Positions 6,230 through 6,558 of a DNA stretch of 6,558 nucleotides are shown here, in pieces. Below the pieces are notes generated by a model. It saw only the letters and a program-made list of their open reading frames with translations, had not been told where the DNA came from and ran no database searches. Where the stretch lies: the NCBI GenBank assembly GCA_021828635.1, contig JAJZEJ010000329.1, positions 1 through 6,558 of the forward strand, in the 5' to 3' direction. The stretch is from Chloroflexota bacterium (GTDB lineage: Bacteria > Chloroflexota > Ktedonobacteria > Ktedonobacterales > Ktedonobacteraceae). Each line of letters opens with the position of its first letter. Position 1 is the stretch's first letter. A program made the position numbers and the translations under genes.

Positions 6230-6558
6230 GCCGAATAAATCTCGTGCAAGAAGCTACTCGGCACGCGCTCTAGTAGCGTGGTACTGGCAAAGCCGTTGCG
6301 GAGCGAGAGAGCTTCCCATGTGCTATAAGAAAGCGGATACGGCACCCAGGGATTGCCGCGATCAGCGTTATATTCCACCAGAAGAAGCCTGCCACGCGGT
6401 TTCAGGTAGCCTTTCACTAGAGTCAGCACGCTCCCTTTGTTGCGCACAAAGTGTAGCGAGTTTGCCATCACAATGCCATCGAGTGGCGGCAGGGACAATG
6501 GGCGCGTGAAGTCAGCCTGTTGATAGTGAACGGTCTGTGTTGGGAAGCGGCGACGCAT
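6217..6558 (-). CDS. Class I SAM-dependent methyltransferase, C-terminal part
   Basis: At least 113 residues of the C-terminal half are present; the gene runs off the right edge, so the Met at the border is probably internal. The visible part has the second half of the Rossmann-like methyltransferase fold. ADF (15-17) fits the acidic residue that contacts the adenine. LDGIVMANSLHFV (26-38) fits the strand and helix after it, and LKPRGRLLLVEYN (52-64) is the typical motif that ends in a beta strand. The SAM-binding glycine motif (GxGxG) would lie in the missing part. The substrate cannot be told. It is on the same strand as the pca genes with a 65-base gap, so it could lead that operon, but a methyltransferase is not a usual part of the protocatechuate pathway. 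Confidence 0.8.
   Translation of the reverse strand: MRRRFPTQTVHYQQADFTRPLSLPPLDGIVMANSLHFVRNKGSVLTLVKGYLKPRGRLLLVEYNADRGNPWVPYPLSYSTWEALSLRNGFASTTLLERVPSSFLHEIYSALSL

Overview
The window holds two blocks of genes that run towards each other and meet at about 3471-3474. The left block, on the + strand, encodes a ketosynthase (KS-alpha), a chain length factor (CLF) and a type I signal peptidase (lepB). The right block, on the - strand and read from right to left, encodes the C-terminal part of a class I methyltransferase, then pcaH, pcaG and pcaB. Base composition is moderate, a little above half G+C by eye. Genes are tightly packed, with strong AGGAGG-type ribosome binding sites in front of most of them.

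The most interesting region is 115-2704. The first protein is a complete ketosynthase with Cys-His-His and the conserved Lys. It carries marks of aromatic (type II) polyketide synthase KS-alpha subunits: CNAYHMT, NDDP..ASRP, DLDYVP and an N-terminus like that of actinomycete KS-alpha proteins. The second is its catalytically dead partner: the nucleophile is replaced by Leu, the first His by Asp and the Lys by Arg, while CLF-type segments (VRKLY..GP, AW...N.GQ, GGLDA.G) are kept. Together they form the heart of a minimal type II polyketide synthase. The acyl carrier protein, ketoreductase and cyclases are not in the window. If present, they should lie upstream of base 1 or elsewhere.

The right block is part of the protocatechuate branch of the beta-ketoadipate pathway. 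PcaHG opens the ring of protocatechuate between the two hydroxyl carbons to give 3-carboxy-cis,cis-muconate, which PcaB lactonises. Genes for the next steps (pcaC, pcaD or pcaL) are not seen here. The pca genes are spaced as one operon: pcaH and pcaG share one base, and a 15-base gap separates pcaG from pcaB. The methyltransferase lies 65 bases ahead and may or may not belong to it.

Organism: the base composition and codon use do not look like a high-GC actinomycete. The signal peptidase has one N-terminal membrane helix in the style of Gram-positives and Chloroflexota. The combination fits a soil bacterium of the Chloroflexota, perhaps Ktedonobacteria, but this is an inference from impression and not from a database search. 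A type II KS-alpha/CLF pair outside the Actinomycetota would be uncommon. I see no IS element, CRISPR array, tRNA or rRNA. The only stretch without a confident gene before the KS gene is bases 1-114.
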